64,000 nucleotides of DNA from Bacteroidales bacterium (GCA_014860575.1 JACZJK010000028.1:62001-126000), one strand, 5' to 3'; shown: positions 52,897 to 62,271, counted from the first letter of the stretch. Notes: a model not told the origin generated them from the sequence alone. Numbers and translations: made by a program.

Positions 52897-54303
52897 ATGA
52901 GACGGTTGCAAGTTTTTTATTTATTAGTTTTCATTGCGCTTATCGGATGTAATCATAATCAATATGCAATCATTGTTCTTGAGGGTCATACAAACATTGC
53001 TGATACTCTTACAATCCGAGAGATAAGTACAGAAAAAGTCATCGCACAAATACCATTGATCAAAGGACAATCGGAATTCAGGTTTAAGCTTGACGAAATA
53101 ATTATCGCTTCGATTGAACTGAACGGGGTCGGTAATGAAAATATTTATGTTATTGATCCAAAGATTAAAAAAGTAATCAATATTGATTCTGCCGTATTGA
53201 TAAAAACAAATTCTGTGGCTGATTCGCTCTTGAAATACTTTTGGCGATCCCAAAACGAAATGTTTGAAAAACATAATGATTTGTTCTGGAATGAGAACAA
53301 TCCGGAGAAAGTGCTCATTGTGTTTGATAGCTTGATTTCTTTCAGGGATCAACAAATCACCCAGATGATGTCCAGATTAAGCAAGGATGAGAAACAGCTA
53401 TTGCGATCCCGAAACAAAGGATTGGCGTATAACTTTCTGTTTTATTACGGGAGAGTGATTAGAGAATATCCTTGTGAAACCAAATATTATGAATTTATTA
53501 CCAACATTGATCACGATCACATTTTGGTCAAATCAATGCCAGATATTGTGCTCTATAAATACGAAGTGGAGATTTTAAGGGCGATAGATACTATTCCGGG
53601 AATTGATCATTTTTTAACCCACATTGATAAACAGGATATTTCTCAGGACTTGAGGGACTTTTTAAAAGCAATTTACTTGCAACGGATTATTGATAGACCA
53701 TCATATTGGAAGAAACATCAATATTTTATTACAAAAGCTGCTTTTGAGAGCGCCCTTGAACGAGAGCAAGCCAACGATTATTTGCATCTCTTTAAAGGTT
53801 TGGCGAATTCTTTTATATCGTCCAGGGAAGGAGAAAGGGCATTTGATTTTTCTGCAATCGCAAACAATGGTAATACTGTTAAATTATCTGACTTTAAAGG
53901 CAAACTTGTAGTGATAGGTGTTTGGGCAACATGGTGTGCCCCTTGCCTGGACGAACGTCCACACTTAGTGGAAATTGCAGATAAATACGCCGGTAATTCC
54001 GATGTTGTAATATTATTGATTTCAGTGGATCAATCCGTAAAAAGCTGGAAAACATTCCTTAATAAAGAAATCAGAGCACATAAGGGGATTGACGTGATAA
54101 TTCCGGATGGGATGAAAACGGAGTTCGGAGAAAAGTATTTGATTAAAATTATTCCGAAATACATCATGATCAACGAAAATGGGCTGATCATTGATGTTGA
54201 CCTACCAAAGCCCTCATCGTCACTTGACATGAGAATTGAGGAGGAGTTAAGATTCCGCAGCATCCGCGAAATAAGAGAGATTATTGGGTTTAAGGCTTTT
54301 TAG
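52897..54303 (+). CDS. TlpA-like thioredoxin-fold lipoprotein with trpS-derived tail
   Basis: 468 residues from the ATG at 52897, which starts a lipoprotein signal (MRRLQVFYLLVFIALIGC); the frame is open back to 52777 but encodes unlikely sequence. An N-terminal DUF4369-like beta region (~25-110) and a helical middle precede a TlpA/ResA thioredoxin domain (~330-455) with GVWATWCAPCLDERPHL, giving a CAPC redox centre. It probably reduces or isomerises disulfides in the periplasm. The gene is visibly AT-rich. The last ~15 residues (SIREIREIIGFKAF) copy the end of TrpS, so the natural C terminus was probably near LRF. Confidence 0.88.
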   Translation: MRRLQVFYLLVFIALIGCNHNQYAIIVLEGHTNIADTLTIREISTEKVIAQIPLIKGQSEFRFKLDEIIIASIELNGVGNENIYVIDPKIKKVINIDSAVLIKTNSVADSLLKYFWRSQNEMFEKHNDLFWNENNPEKVLIVFDSLISFRDQQITQMMSRLSKDEKQLLRSRNKGLAYNFLFYYGRVIREYPCETKYYEFITNIDHDHILVKSMPDIVLYKYEVEILRAIDTIPGIDHFLTHIDKQDISQDLRDFLKAIYLQRIIDRPSYWKKHQYFITKAAFESALEREQANDYLHLFKGLANSFISSREGERAFDFSAIANNGNTVKLSDFKGKLVVIGVWATWCAPCLDERPHLVEIADKYAGNSDVVILLISVDQSVKSWKTFLNKEIRAHKGIDVIIPDGMKTEFGEKYLIKIIPKYIMINENGLIIDVDLPKPSSSLDMRIEEELRFRSIREIREIIGFKAF

Positions 54304-54327
54304 AGGGACGAGGGACGAGGGACGAAG
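54255..54327 (+). repeat. Direct repeat copy B: displaced trpS 3' end fused to TlpA-like gene
   Basis: Matches copy A at 52719-52791, offset by 1536 bp, including the stop codon and the following GAGGGACGA units. Five of the six coding differences are upstream of GAGATTATTGGGTTTAAGGC, which is identical in both copies. Confidence 0.85.
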
Positions 54328-54450
54328 TGCGATTCCCATTCCCATTCCTCCATTCCTCCAACACTCCATTACTCCACCAGTTGACCAATTGACTAATCAA
54401 CCAATTGACCACTCCACTACTGCAACACTGCACCACTGCATCACAAAAAA
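54304..54450. repeat. Mixed spacer repeats before the biotin carboxylase gene
   Basis: In order: GAGGGACGAGGGACGAAG, CATTCCCATTCC, ACTCCATTACTCC, TTGACCAATTGAC and ACTGCAACACTGCACC units. This is the longest concentration of word-like repeats in the window. Confidence 0.65.
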
Positions 54451-54507
54451 TAAACCTTTTCCACTAGCTTTTGTTTAAGTTCCAAGATTTAACCAAGCTG
54501 ATTTCAA

Positions 54508-56010
54508 ATGATTAAAAAGGTTTTGGTCGCTAACCGCGGCGAAATAGCCGTCAGGGTTATGCGATCCTGTCGTGAGATGGGCATCCTCACCACCGCCGTT
54601 TTCTCCGATGCCGACCGCAAATCCCTGCATGTGCGTTATGCTGACGAAGCTTACCACATTGGCCCTTCACCATCGGTTCAAAGTTATCTGAACATTGAAA
54701 AGATCATTGAAGTTGCCAAAAAATGTGGCGCCGATGCCATTCATCCCGGCTATGGTTTTCTTTCAGAAAATGAAAAATTCGCACAACGCTGTGCTGATGA
54801 AGGAATAATTTTCATTGGCCCCTCGCCTTATGCCATCTCAGCCATGGGCGACAAGATTACCGCGCGCAAACACATGTCGAAGGCTGGCGTTCCGGTGGTT
54901 CCGGGAACCCAGGATAAAATCACTGACGACAAGGAAGCAATAAAGATCATCAAAGAAATCGGTTTGCCGGTGATGATCAAAGCTTCGGCAGGCGGCGGTG
55001 GAAAAGGCATGCGTTTGGTTCGCAAGGAAAGTGAAATTATTGCCGGAATACGTGCTGCGCGCTCGGAAGCTGCTTCTGCTTTTGGCGATGATGCCGTTTA
55101 TATTGAAAAATATATTGATTCGCCCCATCACATCGAGTTCCAGATACTGGCCGATCAGCACGGGCATACTATTCATCTTTTTGAGCGCGAATGTTCGGTG
55201 CAGCGCCGCCACCAGAAAGTGATCGAGGAAACACCTTCGCCACTACTCACTCCTGAAATCCGTGAGGAAATGGGCCGTTATGCCGTAGCAGCAGCAAAAG
55301 CCGTAAATTATCATGGTGCAGGCACCATTGAGTTTATTGTTGATGACAACCTCAACTATTACTTCCTTGAAATGAACACACGCCTGCAGGTAGAACACCC
55401 TATCACCGAGCGGGTTGTGGGCGTTGATTTGGTAAAAGAGCAAATTCACATTGCCAACGGCGAACACCTGAAATTGAAGCAGGAAGATTTGCGCCAGTTC
55501 GGCCATGCCATTGAATGCCGGATTTATGCCGAAGACACCAACAACAACTTTATGCCTAGTCCGGGTCTGATCCGTCACATTACCGAACCTCTTGGTTTGG
55601 GTGTGAGGCATGATGGCTATGTGTACGAAGGTTATGAGATTCCTATTTATTACGACCCGATGATCTCCAAGCTGATTGTTTGGGCGCAAACCCGCGGGGA
55701 AGCCATCTGGCGAATGCGCAGGGCCTTGTATGAATACAAGATCACAGGTGTGAAAACGTCCATCAAATTCCTGGAAAGGATTATGGATGCACCGGCATTT
55801 AAAAGCGGAAACTACAACACCCATTTTATTCAGGACAATATGGATTTCCTGATGCAGGACCCTTATTGTGGCGACCGCTGCGAAACCCTTGCCATCATTG
55901 CAACTTATATTGATTACCTGGACAAACTCGGGTCAGAACCGAGCGCGAAGGTTTCGCAAAACGGAACAAGCAGATGGAAAGAACGTAGCCGACAAACGCT
56001 AAGGAGGTAA
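54508..56010 (+). CDS. accC: Biotin carboxylase subunit of acyl-CoA carboxylase
   Basis: ATP-dependent carboxylation of biotin on its carrier protein. 500 residues, a full biotin carboxylase: KVLVANRGEIAVRVMRSCREMG, DAIHPGYGFLSENEKFA, ATP-grasp glycine-rich loop KASAGGGGKGMRLV, and ECSVQRRHQKVIEETPSP and FLEMNTRLQVEHPITE with metal ligands. With the carrier and carboxyltransferase that follow, it forms a propionyl-/acetyl-CoA-type carboxylase. The C terminus has a short basic tail (SRWKERSRQTLRR) not typical of the family core. Confidence 0.94.
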   Translation: MIKKVLVANRGEIAVRVMRSCREMGILTTAVFSDADRKSLHVRYADEAYHIGPSPSVQSYLNIEKIIEVAKKCGADAIHPGYGFLSENEKFAQRCADEGIIFIGPSPYAISAMGDKITARKHMSKAGVPVVPGTQDKITDDKEAIKIIKEIGLPVMIKASAGGGGKGMRLVRKESEIIAGIRAARSEAASAFGDDAVYIEKYIDSPHHIEFQILADQHGHTIHLFERECSVQRRHQKVIEETPSPLLTPEIREEMGRYAVAAAKAVNYHGAGTIEFIVDDNLNYYFLEMNTRLQVEHPITERVVGVDLVKEQIHIANGEHLKLKQEDLRQFGHAIECRIYAEDTNNNFMPSPGLIRHITEPLGLGVRHDGYVYEGYEIPIYYDPMISKLIVWAQTRGEAIWRMRRALYEYKITGVKTSIKFLERIMDAPAFKSGNYNTHFIQDNMDFLMQDPYCGDRCETLAIIATYIDYLDKLGSEPSAKVSQNGTSRWKERSRQTLRR

Positions 56011-56015
56011 ATATT

Positions 56016-56098
56016 AATTATTCCAAATTCCAAATTTCAGATTCCTCAAATGATCATAGTTTGCTCCTTAATTTTGAATATTGAATCTTGAATCAGTC
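56016..56098. repeat. Word-like spacer repeat between biotin carboxylase and carrier genes
   Basis: ATTCCAAATTCCAAATTTCAGATTCC and TTGAATATTGAATCTTGAATC units. Confidence 0.55.
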
Positions 56099-56101
56099 AA
56101 A

Positions 56102-56611
56102 ATGAAAACAGAGATAAACATAAACGGTCGTACAGCAGAAGTTGAACTGCTGCATCGCGAAGGCCACCAGGTGAAGGTGAGCGTTGATGGTGAGATCATT
56201 GAACTGGATCTGGCAAAACTGGGAGAAGGTATTTACTCAGCTTTGCTCAACGCTAAATCCTATAATATCGAAATGGTGAATACCAGTAGCAAACGCCATT
56301 ATACTGTCAACACCTTTTACAACAGCTACGATATTGAGGTGATTGACCCGCAGGCCAGGTACCTGAAAAATCGTTCGGGCGCCGGACAACAAGCCAGTGG
56401 TGATACAATCATAAGCCCCATGCCAGGTAAAGTTGTAAAGATATTGGTGAAAGAAGGCGACGAAGTAGAAGCCGGCCAAACCGTGATGACCATCTCGGCC
56501 ATGAAAATGGAAAGCGAATTCAAAGCTCCCCGCGATGCCAAAGTGAAAAAAATCAATATTGCCGAAGGCGATGTAGTGGATGGAAACCAGGTGATGATGG
56601 TTTTTGAGTAA
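56102..56611 (+). CDS. Biotin carboxyl carrier protein subunit
   Basis: 169 residues from the ATG at 56102 (a TTG at 56081 lies in spacer repeat). The C-terminal biotinyl domain (~100-169) holds the biotin lysine in ISAMKMESEF and ends DGNQVMMVFE. The N-terminal half (MKTEININGRTAEVELLHREG) is a beta-rich adaptor like that of OadA/MmdC-type carriers. A linker with GAGQQASGDTIISPMPGK precedes the biotinyl domain. It sits between the biotin carboxylase and carboxyltransferase genes, separated by unusually long repeat-filled spacers. Confidence 0.92.
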   Translation: MKTEININGRTAEVELLHREGHQVKVSVDGEIIELDLAKLGEGIYSALLNAKSYNIEMVNTSSKRHYTVNTFYNSYDIEVIDPQARYLKNRSGAGQQASGDTIISPMPGKVVKILVKEGDEVEAGQTVMTISAMKMESEFKAPRDAKVKKINIAEGDVVDGNQVMMVFE

Positions 56612-56785
56612 GATCCAAGCTCCAAATTCCAAATCCCAAGGCTAAAAATCCAAAGCTTAAAGTTTAAAATTCAAAGTTCAAACAGCCCAATCCCAATATA
56701 CTTCTAACTATTTAACCAATTAACCAATCAAACCTTCCATCACTCCATTACTCCATTACTCCAACACTCCACCATAACAGCATCA
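56612..56785. repeat. Spacer repeats before the carboxyltransferase gene
   Basis: CCAAGCTCCAAATTCCAAATCCCAAGG units, AAAGTTTAAAATTCAAAGTTCAAAC units, then CATCACTCCATTACTCC units. Confidence 0.65.
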
Positions 56786-56800
56786 CAAAACAACAAACCA

Positions 56801-58336
56801 ATGAACACAAAGGAAGACGTCTACAAACGCTTTGAAGAAAAGAATGCCGAAGCCCTGCTGGGCGGCGGAATTGAAAGAATAGAAAAACTTCACCTTACAG
56901 GCCGTAAAACAGCACGCGAACGCCTTGAAATATTGCTCGATCCCGGCAGCTTTGTTGAACTCGATAAGTTCATGACCCACCGCACTTCTGATTTCGGCAT
57001 GGACAAACAGAAAATCTCCGGCGATGGCGTAGTGAGCGGCTACGGAAAAATTGATGGCCGCCTGGTATATGTGTTCGCACAGGATTTCACGGTTTTTGGC
57101 GGAACCCTGAGCCGTGCCAATGCCGATAAAATTGTGAAAGTCATGGACCTCGCCATGAAAATGGGCGCTCCGGTCATTGGATTGAACGACTCCGGCGGGG
57201 CGCGCATTCAGGAAGGAGTACAAAGCCTTGCCGGCTATGCCGATATCTTTTACCGCAACGTGAAAAGTTCCGGTGTAATACCACAAATCTCTGCCATACT
57301 TGGGGCATGTGCCGGTGGCGCTGTGTATTCGCCTGCCATCACCGATTTTATTTTCATGGTAAAGGATACCAGCTACATGTTCGTAACCGGCCCCGATGTG
57401 ATCAAAACCGTTACCCACGAAGAGGTTACCAAAGATGAATTGGGCGGCGCCATGACCCACAATGCCAAAAGCGGCGTGGCACATTTTATGGCTTCCGATG
57501 ATGAACAATGCTTGATGATGATCCGCGAGCTGATGGGTTTCCTGCCTTCGAACAACATGGAAGACCCGCCTGTAGCACCAAGTATTGACGACCCCAACCG
57601 CGAGGATGAAAAGCTTGAACAATTGGTTCCTGCCGATCCCAACAAGCCTTACGACATGAAAGAACTCATCCACAGCGTGGTGGACGACAGCAACTTTCTC
57701 GAGGTAATGCCGCATTATGCACAAAATATGCTTACCGGCTTCGCCCGCCTGGATGGGAAACCTGTGGGCATTGTGGCCAACCAGCCTGCATTTCTGGCGG
57801 GTGTACTGGATATCAACTCCTCAGTAAAAGCTGCGCGTTTTGTGCGTTTCTGCGATGCCTTCAACATTCCCCTTATCACCTTCGTGGATGTGCCAGGGTT
57901 TTTACCGGGAACCAACCAGGAGTTTGGCGGCATCATTAAACATGGTGCAAAACTGTTGTATGCTTTTGCCGAAGCCACGGTTCCCAAAATAACAATAATT
58001 ACCCGCAAGGCGTATGGCGGGGCTTACGATGTGATGTCGAGCAAGCATATAGGCGCGGATGTGAATTACGCGTTTCCTACCGCCGAGATTGCCGTGATGG
58101 GCCCCGACGGCGCTGTAAACATCCTTTACCGCCAACTTGACGAAGAGCAGAAAAAAGAAGCCGTTAACAATTACCGTGAAGCCTTTGCGAACCCATACAA
58201 AGCCGCCGAATTGGGCTATATTGATGAGATCATTTATCCCCGCTATACACGCCGCAAACTGATACAGGCGCTGGAAATGACCCAGAACAAAAGCGAGGCA
58301 AGTCCGGCGAAGAAGCATGGGAATATTCCGTTGTAG
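56801..58336 (+). CDS. Acyl-CoA carboxylase carboxyltransferase beta (PccB/MmdA type)
   Basis: 511 residues with both crotonase-like halves: [47 protein letters not shown] (acyl-CoA oxyanion hole), [21 protein letters not shown], then [47 protein letters not shown] and [16 protein letters not shown]. It transfers carboxyl from biotin to propionyl-CoA or removes it from methylmalonyl-CoA. Direction cannot be told from sequence. In Bacteroidota it would fit the propionate/methylmalonyl-CoA branch. No membrane decarboxylase subunit is adjacent. Confidence 0.94.
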   Translation: MNTKEDVYKRFEEKNAEALLGGGIERIEKLHLTGRKTARERLEILLDPGSFVELDKFMTHRTSDFGMDKQKISGDGVVSGYGKIDGRLVYVFAQDFTVFGGTLSRANADKIVKVMDLAMKMGAPVIGLNDSGGARIQEGVQSLAGYADIFYRNVKSSGVIPQISAILGACAGGAVYSPAITDFIFMVKDTSYMFVTGPDVIKTVTHEEVTKDELGGAMTHNAKSGVAHFMASDDEQCLMMIRELMGFLPSNNMEDPPVAPSIDDPNREDEKLEQLVPADPNKPYDMKELIHSVVDDSNFLEVMPHYAQNMLTGFARLDGKPVGIVANQPAFLAGVLDINSSVKAARFVRFCDAFNIPLITFVDVPGFLPGTNQEFGGIIKHGAKLLYAFAEATVPKITIITRKAYGGAYDVMSSKHIGADVNYAFPTAEIAVMGPDGAVNILYRQLDEEQKKEAVNNYREAFANPYKAAELGYIDEIIYPRYTRRKLIQALEMTQNKSEASPAKKHGNIPL

Positions 58337-58420
58337 GGAAGACCCAGGTCCAAAGCCCCAAATTCAAAATTCCAAGTCCCAAGAACCAAGAAGCAAGACA
58401 CAAGAGCCAAGACATAGGAG
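58337..58420. repeat. Spacer repeat after the carboxyltransferase gene
   Basis: AGACCCAGGTCCAAAGCCCC, AAATTCCAAGTCCC and AAGAACCAAGAAGCAAGAC units. Confidence 0.6.
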
Positions 58421-58433
58421 TCATGCTTGCTTT

Positions 58434-58578
58434 CCGTCCGACCGCTCCAAGCGGTCTGACGGATATTGGTGACAGGGTTTTTACCCATCCGATCGCTGGG
58501 AGCGATAGGATGGGGCTAATGCACCACAAACTTCTCCCTGCCCACCGGTCCGTCAGACCGCTGGGAGCGGTCGGACGG
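58434..58578. repeat. Three-hairpin inverted-repeat element
   Basis: Outer arms 58434-58462 and 58550-58578 (29 bp each) are reverse complements with one mismatch. Each arm is itself nearly palindromic around GACCGCTCC..GCGGTC. Between them, 58485-58513 forms a third imperfect hairpin (CCATCC.ATCGCT with AGCGAT.GGATGG). The element lies 9 bp from the purN stop and could act as a terminator or be a REP/MITE-like repeat. Confidence 0.8.
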
Positions 58579-58587
58579 TGCGCCAAG

Positions 58588-59160
58588 CTACAGTGAAGCA
58601 AGCAGTTTCTCAATCACTTCAGGATAATGCCGGTGCTCCAGTGCATGAATGCGCTGTGCAAGGGTTTCGGGAGTATCGTTTGGTAAAACCGGGCAGCGTG
58701 CCTGGAAAATGATGTCGCCTTCATCATACTTCTCATTTACGTAATGAATGCTGATGCCGCTTTCCTTTTCAGCGGCGGCAATTACTGCTTCGTGCACTTT
58801 TGAACCGTACATGCCCCTGCCTCCATACTTTGGCAGCAGGGCAGGATGAATATTTATGATTTGCCTTGTGAAATTCCGGATAATATTATCGGGCATTAGC
58901 CAGAGAAAACCGGCCAAAACAATCAATGACGGATTCTCTGCTTTTAGCCGGTTCAGCACCAGATCGGTTTCGTATAGTTCGGTTCGGGAAAAACAATTTG
59001 CGGGAATGTTCAGTTTTTTAGCTCTCTCCAGCACATAAGCATCGCAGCGGTTGCTCATTATCAGCGTAACCTTTGCGTTCGCACCAGGCTCAAAATACCT
59101 GGCAATGGCTTCAGCATTTGTTCCGCTTCCAGATGCCAGTATCACTATACGTTTGCTCAT
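58588..59160 (-). CDS. purN: Phosphoribosylglycinamide formyltransferase
   Basis: Transfers formyl from 10-formyl-THF to GAR in purine synthesis. 190 residues from the ATG at 59160 (MSKRIVILASGSGTNAEAI); an upstream frame extension to 59181 is less likely. Motifs: GSGTNAEA binding phosphate, LVLAGFLWLMPDNIIRNF, INIHPALLPKYGGRGMYG with the catalytic His, and GISIHYVNEKYDEGDIIFQ with the catalytic Asp. Full length. It stands alone, with a multi-hairpin element right after its stop. Confidence 0.95.
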   Translation of the reverse strand: MSKRIVILASGSGTNAEAIARYFEPGANAKVTLIMSNRCDAYVLERAKKLNIPANCFSRTELYETDLVLNRLKAENPSLIVLAGFLWLMPDNIIRNFTRQIINIHPALLPKYGGRGMYGSKVHEAVIAAAEKESGISIHYVNEKYDEGDIIFQARCPVLPNDTPETLAQRIHALEHRHYPEVIEKLLASL

Positions 59161-59386
59161 AAGTGTGTTCAGAAAGCGCAAATATCAGAAAAATTCAGCC
59201 ATTCTCAGAATATCTTTTACTAGCTGTTTTACAGTAAGATGCTAAAATATACCTTTTTAGGCTCTGAATCAATAATGCTGATAAACAAATAATTAAGCTT
59301 CTCACATCTAAAAAAAGCAATTTACTTTTTTGTTATGATCGTTTTTATCTTTTACTTTGCAGGCTCAAATCAAAAAAGGAGAAAAA

Positions 59387-59623
59387 ATGTCAGAAATTGC
59401 AGCAAAAGTAAAAGCTATCATCGTTGATAAGCTTGGAGTTGACGAAAGTGAAGTAACACCTGAAGCAAGCTTCACCAACGATCTGGGTGCAGACTCTCTC
59501 GACACCGTTGAACTCATCATGGAGTTCGAAAAAGAATTCAACATGGCCATTCCCGATGAGCAAGCCGAAAAAATTGGCACCGTTGGCGAAGCCATCGCTT
59601 ACATTGAAAACATTGTTAAGTAA
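59387..59623 (+). CDS. acpP: Acyl carrier protein
   Basis: 78 residues from the ATG at 59387, preceded by a good AAAGGAG ribosome binding site, one of the few clear ones here. The phosphopantetheine serine is S37 in [18 protein letters not shown]. It carries growing fatty acyl chains. It is followed by fabF after 12 bp and rnc after that, the standard fatty-acid cluster. Confidence 0.97.
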   Translation: MSEIAAKVKAIIVDKLGVDESEVTPEASFTNDLGADSLDTVELIMEFEKEFNMAIPDEQAEKIGTVGEAIAYIENIVK

Positions 59624-59635
59624 TTTCATTATTTA

Positions 59636-60889
59636 ATGAAGTTAAAGCGAGTTGTAGTTACCGGCTTAGGCGCACTGACTCCAATAGGCAACAACACCCA
59701 TGACTATTGGAATAGTTTGATTAATGGAGTCAGTGGCGCTGATGCTATTACACGTTTTGATGCCTCCAAACACAAAACACAGTTTGCCTGCGAGTTGAAA
59801 GGTTTTGATGCAGCCGATCATTTCGATCGCAAAGAAGCCCGGAAATATGACAGGTATGCCCAATACGGGCTGGTGTGCAGCGACGAGGCAATCAAAGACG
59901 CTGGCATTGATGCATCAGAGATTGACCGCGACAGGGTGGGGGTAATCTGGTCGAGCGGTATTGGTGGAATTGACACCTTCGCTGAAGAATTGATCAATTT
60001 CGCTCATGGCGATGGAACCCCGCGTTTTAACCCGTTTTTTATTCCTAAAATGATTGCTGATATTGCCGCAGGCCATATCTCAATCAGGCATGGGTTTATG
60101 GGTCCCAATTTCGCAACTGTCTCAGCCTGTGCTTCCTCAGCCAACGCTATTGTTGACGCCTTTTATTATATAGGGCTTGGCAAGGCCGATGCCTTTGTTT
60201 GCGGAGGCAGTGAAGCAAGTATAAGCCCAACCGGAGTAGGTGGTTTTAATGCCATGCATGCTATATCAACCCGTAATGACGATCCCAAAACTGCCTCGAG
60301 GCCGTTTGATAAGGACCGCGATGGATTTGTTATGGGCGAAGGCGGAGGAGCATTGATACTTGAAGAACTTGAACATGCCCTGAAGCGTGGAGCAAAAATT
60401 TATGCAGAAGTGGCCGGTGCAGGCCTTTCGGCCGATGCCTACCATATTACAGGCCCGCATCCCGAAGGCGAAGGCGCACGTAAATCAATGAAATATGCTT
60501 TGCTGGAAGCCGGCTTTGCATTGAATGAGGTTGATCATATCAATACGCATGGAACCAGCACACCTCTGGGAGATATTTCAGAACCCAGAGCCATTGTTAA
60601 TTTGTTTGGAGAAGATGCTTACAAAATAAGCATTAACTCAACCAAATCAATGACTGGCCATTTACTTGGCGCCGCTGGAGCAGTTGAAGCAATTGCCACC
60701 ATACTTGCGGTTCAGAATGATATTATTCCTCCAACAATCAATCATTTTACTGATGACCCTGATATTGACAACCGCCTTGATTTCACTTTCCATAAGGCGA
60801 AGAAAAGGGTTGTAAATGTGGCATTGACAAATACATTTGGGTTCGGAGGGCATAACGTAAGTATCGTTGTTAAGAAGTTTACACGTTAA
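59636..60889 (+). CDS. fabF: Beta-ketoacyl-ACP synthase II
   Basis: Condenses malonyl-ACP with acyl-ACP in fatty acid elongation. 417 residues, starting RVVVTGLGALTPIGNN. Catalytic Cys165 in TVSACASSANA, catalytic histidines in NTHGTSTPLGD (~305) and KSMTGHLLGAAG (~342), and a closing TNTFGFGGHNVSIV. Its stop is 3 bp from the rnc start and its start 12 bp from the acpP stop, so acpP-fabF-rnc is an operon. Confidence 0.97.
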   Translation: MKLKRVVVTGLGALTPIGNNTHDYWNSLINGVSGADAITRFDASKHKTQFACELKGFDAADHFDRKEARKYDRYAQYGLVCSDEAIKDAGIDASEIDRDRVGVIWSSGIGGIDTFAEELINFAHGDGTPRFNPFFIPKMIADIAAGHISIRHGFMGPNFATVSACASSANAIVDAFYYIGLGKADAFVCGGSEASISPTGVGGFNAMHAISTRNDDPKTASRPFDKDRDGFVMGEGGGALILEELEHALKRGAKIYAEVAGAGLSADAYHITGPHPEGEGARKSMKYALLEAGFALNEVDHINTHGTSTPLGDISEPRAIVNLFGEDAYKISINSTKSMTGHLLGAAGAVEAIATILAVQNDIIPPTINHFTDDPDIDNRLDFTFHKAKKRVVNVALTNTFGFGGHNVSIVVKKFTR

Positions 60890-60892
60890 GCT

Positions 60893-61636
60893 GTGCATTT
60901 CTTTAAACCAGGCTTTTTCAGAGCCATTCTATCAACTGACAGAAAACTTTATTTCAAACTCAGAAATATTTTCGGGTTTTATCCCGGAAATATTTCGTTA
61001 TACCAGTTGGCTTTCAGGCATAAGTCGCTGGCTATAAAACAAAGTAACGGCGCCAGGATTTCAAATGAGCGGCTCGAATTTCTTGGCGATACGATCCTGG
61101 ATTCTATCATTGCCGATTACCTGTTTAAGCTATTCCCATTCAAGGATGAAGGCTTCCTTACAAAAATGAAGTCTAAAATAGTAAGTCGCGCACATCTGAA
61201 CAAACTTTCGGCAAAGCTGGGAATTGATAATCTAATCCAATGTTCACAGGAATGTGGGCCGCATTACAAGTCAATGAAAGGGGATGCATTTGAAGCCTTC
61301 ATCGGGGCGCTTTATCTCGATAAAGGCTTTGATTTCACTAGGAAGATCGTGGTAGACCGCATCATCCGCCTCCATATCAACATGGATGAATTGCTTTCAA
61401 TTGACCTCAATTATAAAAGTAAGTTACTCGAATGGGTTCAGCGCGAAAGAAAAATACTTGAATTCAAGGTTGTTCAGGAAGTCGGAAGCGGTTACAACAA
61501 ACAATATATCGTGGAGTCGCTGATTGACCAGACTGTTTATGGGCATGGTCAGGACTTCTCTATCAAGGCTGCCGAACAACAGGCTGCTGAAAGGGCGCTC
61601 GAACTGATTACTCAGAAAGAATTGGAAAAAAATTGA
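60893..61636 (+). CDS. rnc: Ribonuclease III
   Basis: Cuts double-stranded RNA, maturing rRNA and controlling mRNAs. 247 residues from a GTG at 60893, 3 bp after the fabF stop. The catalytic signature is NERLEFLGDTILDSIIADYLF; the second metal-site segment is GDAFEAFIGALYLDKGF. A C-terminal double-stranded RNA-binding domain follows (~170-240: NYKSKLLEWVQRERKILEFKVV ... AAEQQAAERALELI). Linkage to acpP-fabF is the usual arrangement in Bacteroidota. Confidence 0.95.
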   Translation: MHFFKPGFFRAILSTDRKLYFKLRNIFGFYPGNISLYQLAFRHKSLAIKQSNGARISNERLEFLGDTILDSIIADYLFKLFPFKDEGFLTKMKSKIVSRAHLNKLSAKLGIDNLIQCSQECGPHYKSMKGDAFEAFIGALYLDKGFDFTRKIVVDRIIRLHINMDELLSIDLNYKSKLLEWVQRERKILEFKVVQEVGSGYNKQYIVESLIDQTVYGHGQDFSIKAAEQQAAERALELITQKELEKN

Positions 61637-61702
61637 GTAACTGAATTGTTACAGTAAATAAGATTCCGGGGCACTTTTCGCAGCAAGCAAAAAAAACTCC
61701 GC

Positions 61703-61710
61703 TAACTTTG
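61703..61710 (+). promoter_or_regulatory. Candidate -7 box of the IPExxxVDY gene
   Basis: TAACTTTG (TAnnTTTG), 21 nt upstream of the ATG at 61732. Confidence 0.5.
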
Positions 61711-61731
61711 TTGCTTTAAATCATTTCACTC

Positions 61732-62199
61732 ATGGCTAAGAAGCATCGGCTCCAGGTCGCTAATGGTGATGAATATTCCGTTATTGGAATTGCAACACAG
61801 CTGAAGGATTTTAAGATGTGCTTTTTCCTGAACCAGGCTCTGGGAACCAGGCTTGTAAGGGATGGGGAAATGCAGGTAAGTAATTCGGGTAACCAGACAT
61901 CAGCTTTTCCATTTTTCCGATATTTTGATGCGCCCAACAAAATCAACTGGTACTTTGTGGCTAACAGGAACCATGAGCAACAATTAATGATCAGCGAGCT
62001 AAAACAACTAAGCTATTTTCTGATTAACGATGGCATTCCACCCTTCATGAGCCTGGATGATTTTATTGCTTCTGTGAGTAAAATCAATAACGTCCAGCTT
62101 GCACATGAAATCTTACCTCAACGTTATAAAGAACTGGTTTTTATACTGCAGGATCTTGAGATGCATGTTCTTGAACTTGATAGAAGCAACAAGCCCTGA
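61732..62199 (+). CDS. IPExxxVDY family protein
   Basis: A 155-residue cytoplasmic protein with the opening KKHRLQVANGDEYSVIGIATQLKDFKMCFFLNQAL and later YFDAPNKINWYFVANRN, resembling the Bacteroidota-specific IPExxxVDY family, which usually lies next to rnc. I do not see the namesake motif clearly, so the call rests on overall pattern and on location just after rnc. Function unknown. It has its own -7 box candidate. Confidence 0.72.
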   Translation: MAKKHRLQVANGDEYSVIGIATQLKDFKMCFFLNQALGTRLVRDGEMQVSNSGNQTSAFPFFRYFDAPNKINWYFVANRNHEQQLMISELKQLSYFLINDGIPPFMSLDDFIASVSKINNVQLAHEILPQRYKELVFILQDLEMHVLELDRSNKP

Positions 62200-62271
62200 G
62201 GCCACTTCGTGAAAAAGTTGGCAATTGGCAGTTGGCAAAAAAATCCAAAGAACAAAATCCAAAATCCAAAG

